Shown: piece after piece, positions 5,628 through 6,571 of the stretch
How positions within the stretch are numbered: position 1 is the stretch's first letter
Layout: each line of letters starts with the position of its first letter
Assembly (NCBI GenBank): GCA_018678395.1
Contig: JAHHMJ010000389.1
Location: 1-6,571, forward strand
Length of the DNA: 6,571 nucleotides
Direction: 5' to 3'
Origin: Gemmatimonadota bacterium
Lineage (GTDB): Bacteria > Gemmatimonadota > Gemmatimonadetes > Longimicrobiales > Gaopeijiaceae
Position numbers and translations under genes: made by a program
Notes under the pieces: model-generated
Databases searched by the model: none
What the model saw: the letters and a program-made list of their open reading frames with translations, nothing else
Told to the model about the DNA's origin: nothing

Positions 5628-6235
5628 ACGTCGCACAGATCGTCGAGGCCGTGCTCTTCGCGAGTGACGCGCCGCTGAAGGCAGAGGAGATCGCCCGCGC
5701 CGACGAGTCGTTGGACGAGGACAGGGTCGAGGAGGCGCTCGATCTGCTCCGGCGGTTCTACGACGAATCCGAGCGGGCCTTCCAGGTGGTGGAGGTCGCC
5801 GAGGGCTTCCAACTGCTTACGCGCCCCGATTTCGCGACCTACCTGGAGCGCTTCGACACCGTACCTCGTCCGTCGCGCCTGTCGGGTCCCGCCCTCGAGA
5901 CGCTGGCCATCGTGGCCTACCGGCAACCGATCGGTCGGATCGAGGTCGAGTACATTCGTGGCGTGAGTTCGTCGGGGGTCCTTCGCAGCCTTCAGGACCG
6001 GGGACTCATCGAGGTGGTGGGTCGAGGCGAGGGCCTCGGCCGCCCGCTTCTGTACGGCACGACGGCGCGTTTCCTCGAGCACTTCGGGTTCGCCTCGCTG
6101 GACGAGCTGCCCCGACCCGAGGAACTGCCGATCGTCCTGCGCGACCGTATCCCGCTCGGTGACGACGAAGACGAAGGCGAGGATCCCGGCCTCCAGCCGC
6201 AGCTCGATCTGGGCGGAGGGGAGGGGGGCGAGTGA
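5624..6235 (+). CDS. scpB: Segregation and condensation protein B
   Basis: ScpB is a dimer of tandem winged-helix domains that binds the ScpA linker and completes the SMC-ScpAB complex. The 203 residues start with VAQIVEAVLFASDAPLKAEEI (3-23), the first winged helix. This is followed by VVEVAEGFQLLTRPDF (55-70), the family signature SGPALETLAIVAYRQPIGR (87-105) with IEVEYIRGVSSSGVLRSL (106-123), and DRGLIEVVGRGEGLGRPLLYGTT (125-147), FLEHFGFASLDELP (150-163). From about 179 on it is an acidic Gly-rich tail. The start GTG 5624 overlaps the scpA stop in GTGA, with SD GAGGAG (5613-5618). Earlier in-frame ATG codons lie inside scpA and would add unrelated sequence. The stop overlaps the next gene in GTGA. 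Confidence 0.97.
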   Translation: MNVAQIVEAVLFASDAPLKAEEIARADESLDEDRVEEALDLLRRFYDESERAFQVVEVAEGFQLLTRPDFATYLERFDTVPRPSRLSGPALETLAIVAYRQPIGRIEVEYIRGVSSSGVLRSLQDRGLIEVVGRGEGLGRPLLYGTTARFLEHFGFASLDELPRPEELPIVLRDRIPLGDDEDEGEDPGLQPQLDLGGGEGGE

Positions 6236-6571
6236 GCGAGTCCATGCGCGTGCAGAAGCTGATTTCACGCGCCGGGGTCGCCTCGCGGAGGCAGGCCGAG
6301 GCCTTGATGCTCGAAGGGCGCGTCCGCGTCAACGGTGACGTGTGCACGGAGTTGGGGACGCGCGTCGACCCCGCGGTCGACCGAGTGGAAGTCGATGGGC
6401 GAGTCGTGCGCGTGGCACGCCCGCACTGGATCGCGTACCACAAGCCCCCCGGCGAGGTCACCACGCGCTCCGATCCCCAGGGCCGGCCGACCGTATTCGA
6501 CCGGCTGCCCGACGAAGGGAGGGGACTGCGGTATGTGGGACGTCTCGACCTGCTCACGGGGGGTCTCCTCC
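6232..6571 (+). CDS. rluB: RluB/RsuA-type pseudouridine synthase (partial; C-terminus beyond window)
   Basis: The first 113 codons are present. An S4 RNA-binding domain (about 5-60) begins SMRVQKLISRAGVASRRQAE (4-23) and continues EGRVRVNGDV (28-37). The catalytic domain starts with IAYHKPPGEVTTRSDPQGRP (67-86) and VFDRLP (88-93), then YVGRLDLLTGGLL (101-113), which holds the catalytic Asp (D106) of the GRLD motif. The family isomerises specific uridines in rRNA, with RluB acting on 23S rRNA and RsuA on 16S rRNA. The location after scpB favours RluB, since that pairing is common, but sequence alone in this fragment does not settle the target. The start GTG 6232 overlaps the scpB stop and has a purine-rich SD (6215-6226); ATG 6244 is an alternative four codons later. 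Confidence 0.92.
   Translation, partial: MSESMRVQKLISRAGVASRRQAEALMLEGRVRVNGDVCTELGTRVDPAVDRVEVDGRVVRVARPHWIAYHKPPGEVTTRSDPQGRPTVFDRLPDEGRGLRYVGRLDLLTGGLL

Noticed and set aside
4620..6268. Two very long minus-strand open frames (about 340 and 410 codons) opposite scpA and scpB
   Set aside because: Both are shadows produced by the strong third-position GC bias; the plus-strand genes carry the family signatures.
1..6571. Mobile elements, CRISPR arrays, tRNA or rRNA genes, defence genes
   Set aside because: No transposase or integrase motif, no regularly spaced direct repeats, no cloverleaf or rRNA-like sequence was seen on either strand; nearly all the sequence is accounted for by conserved housekeeping genes.

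Overview
The window is a GC-rich stretch of bacterial chromosome that carries ordinary housekeeping genes packed in two co-directional operons. Three things point to a diderm bacterium that uses Shine-Dalgarno sites and segregates its chromosome with SMC-ScpAB. These are a WaaE/KdtX-like glycosyltransferase of the kind used for lipopolysaccharide core or other surface glycans, a class I dihydroorotase with a PyrR homologue, and ScpA/ScpB. Gene content and composition would fit Gemmatimonadota or a similar high-GC phylum. That is an impression from pattern memory, not a search result.

Layout. Positions 1-470 (minus strand) hold the N-terminal 156 codons of a family 2 glycosyltransferase that runs off the left edge. 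A 213-bp divergent intergenic region (471-683) holds candidate promoters for both directions and several GC-rich inverted repeats. Positions 684-3504 (plus) are pyrR-pyrB-pyrC, joined by ATGA and GTGA stop/start overlaps. They encode a PyrR-family protein, aspartate carbamoyltransferase and dihydroorotase, which are steps 2 and 3 of UMP synthesis plus a candidate regulator. A strong GC hairpin (3530-3562) lies between pyrC and the convergent rpsT gene (3621-3878, minus; ribosomal protein S20). The 220-bp region 3879-4098 carries a convincing sigma70-type promoter for rpsT. Its AT-rich -10 element also reads as a perfect TATAAT on the opposite strand, towards the next operon. Positions 4099-6571 (plus) are a membrane site-2 protease (M50), scpA, scpB and the start of an RluB/RsuA-type pseudouridine synthase, with every junction overlapping (10, 4 and 4 bp).

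How the genes work together. PyrB and PyrC catalyse consecutive reactions, and their coupled translation should keep their amounts matched. ScpA and ScpB are the kleisin and winged-helix partners of SMC. The M50 protease and the 23S rRNA pseudouridine synthase are frequent neighbours of scpAB, with no direct functional link that can be seen here.

I found no mobile element, CRISPR array, tRNA, rRNA or defence system, and no evidence of a new biological system. The most interesting points are modest. The PyrR homologue lacks several residues tied to RNA binding in Bacillus, and its leader has no visible attenuator. The rpsT/M50 intergenic promoter is nearly symmetric. Both Scp proteins end in acidic tails.
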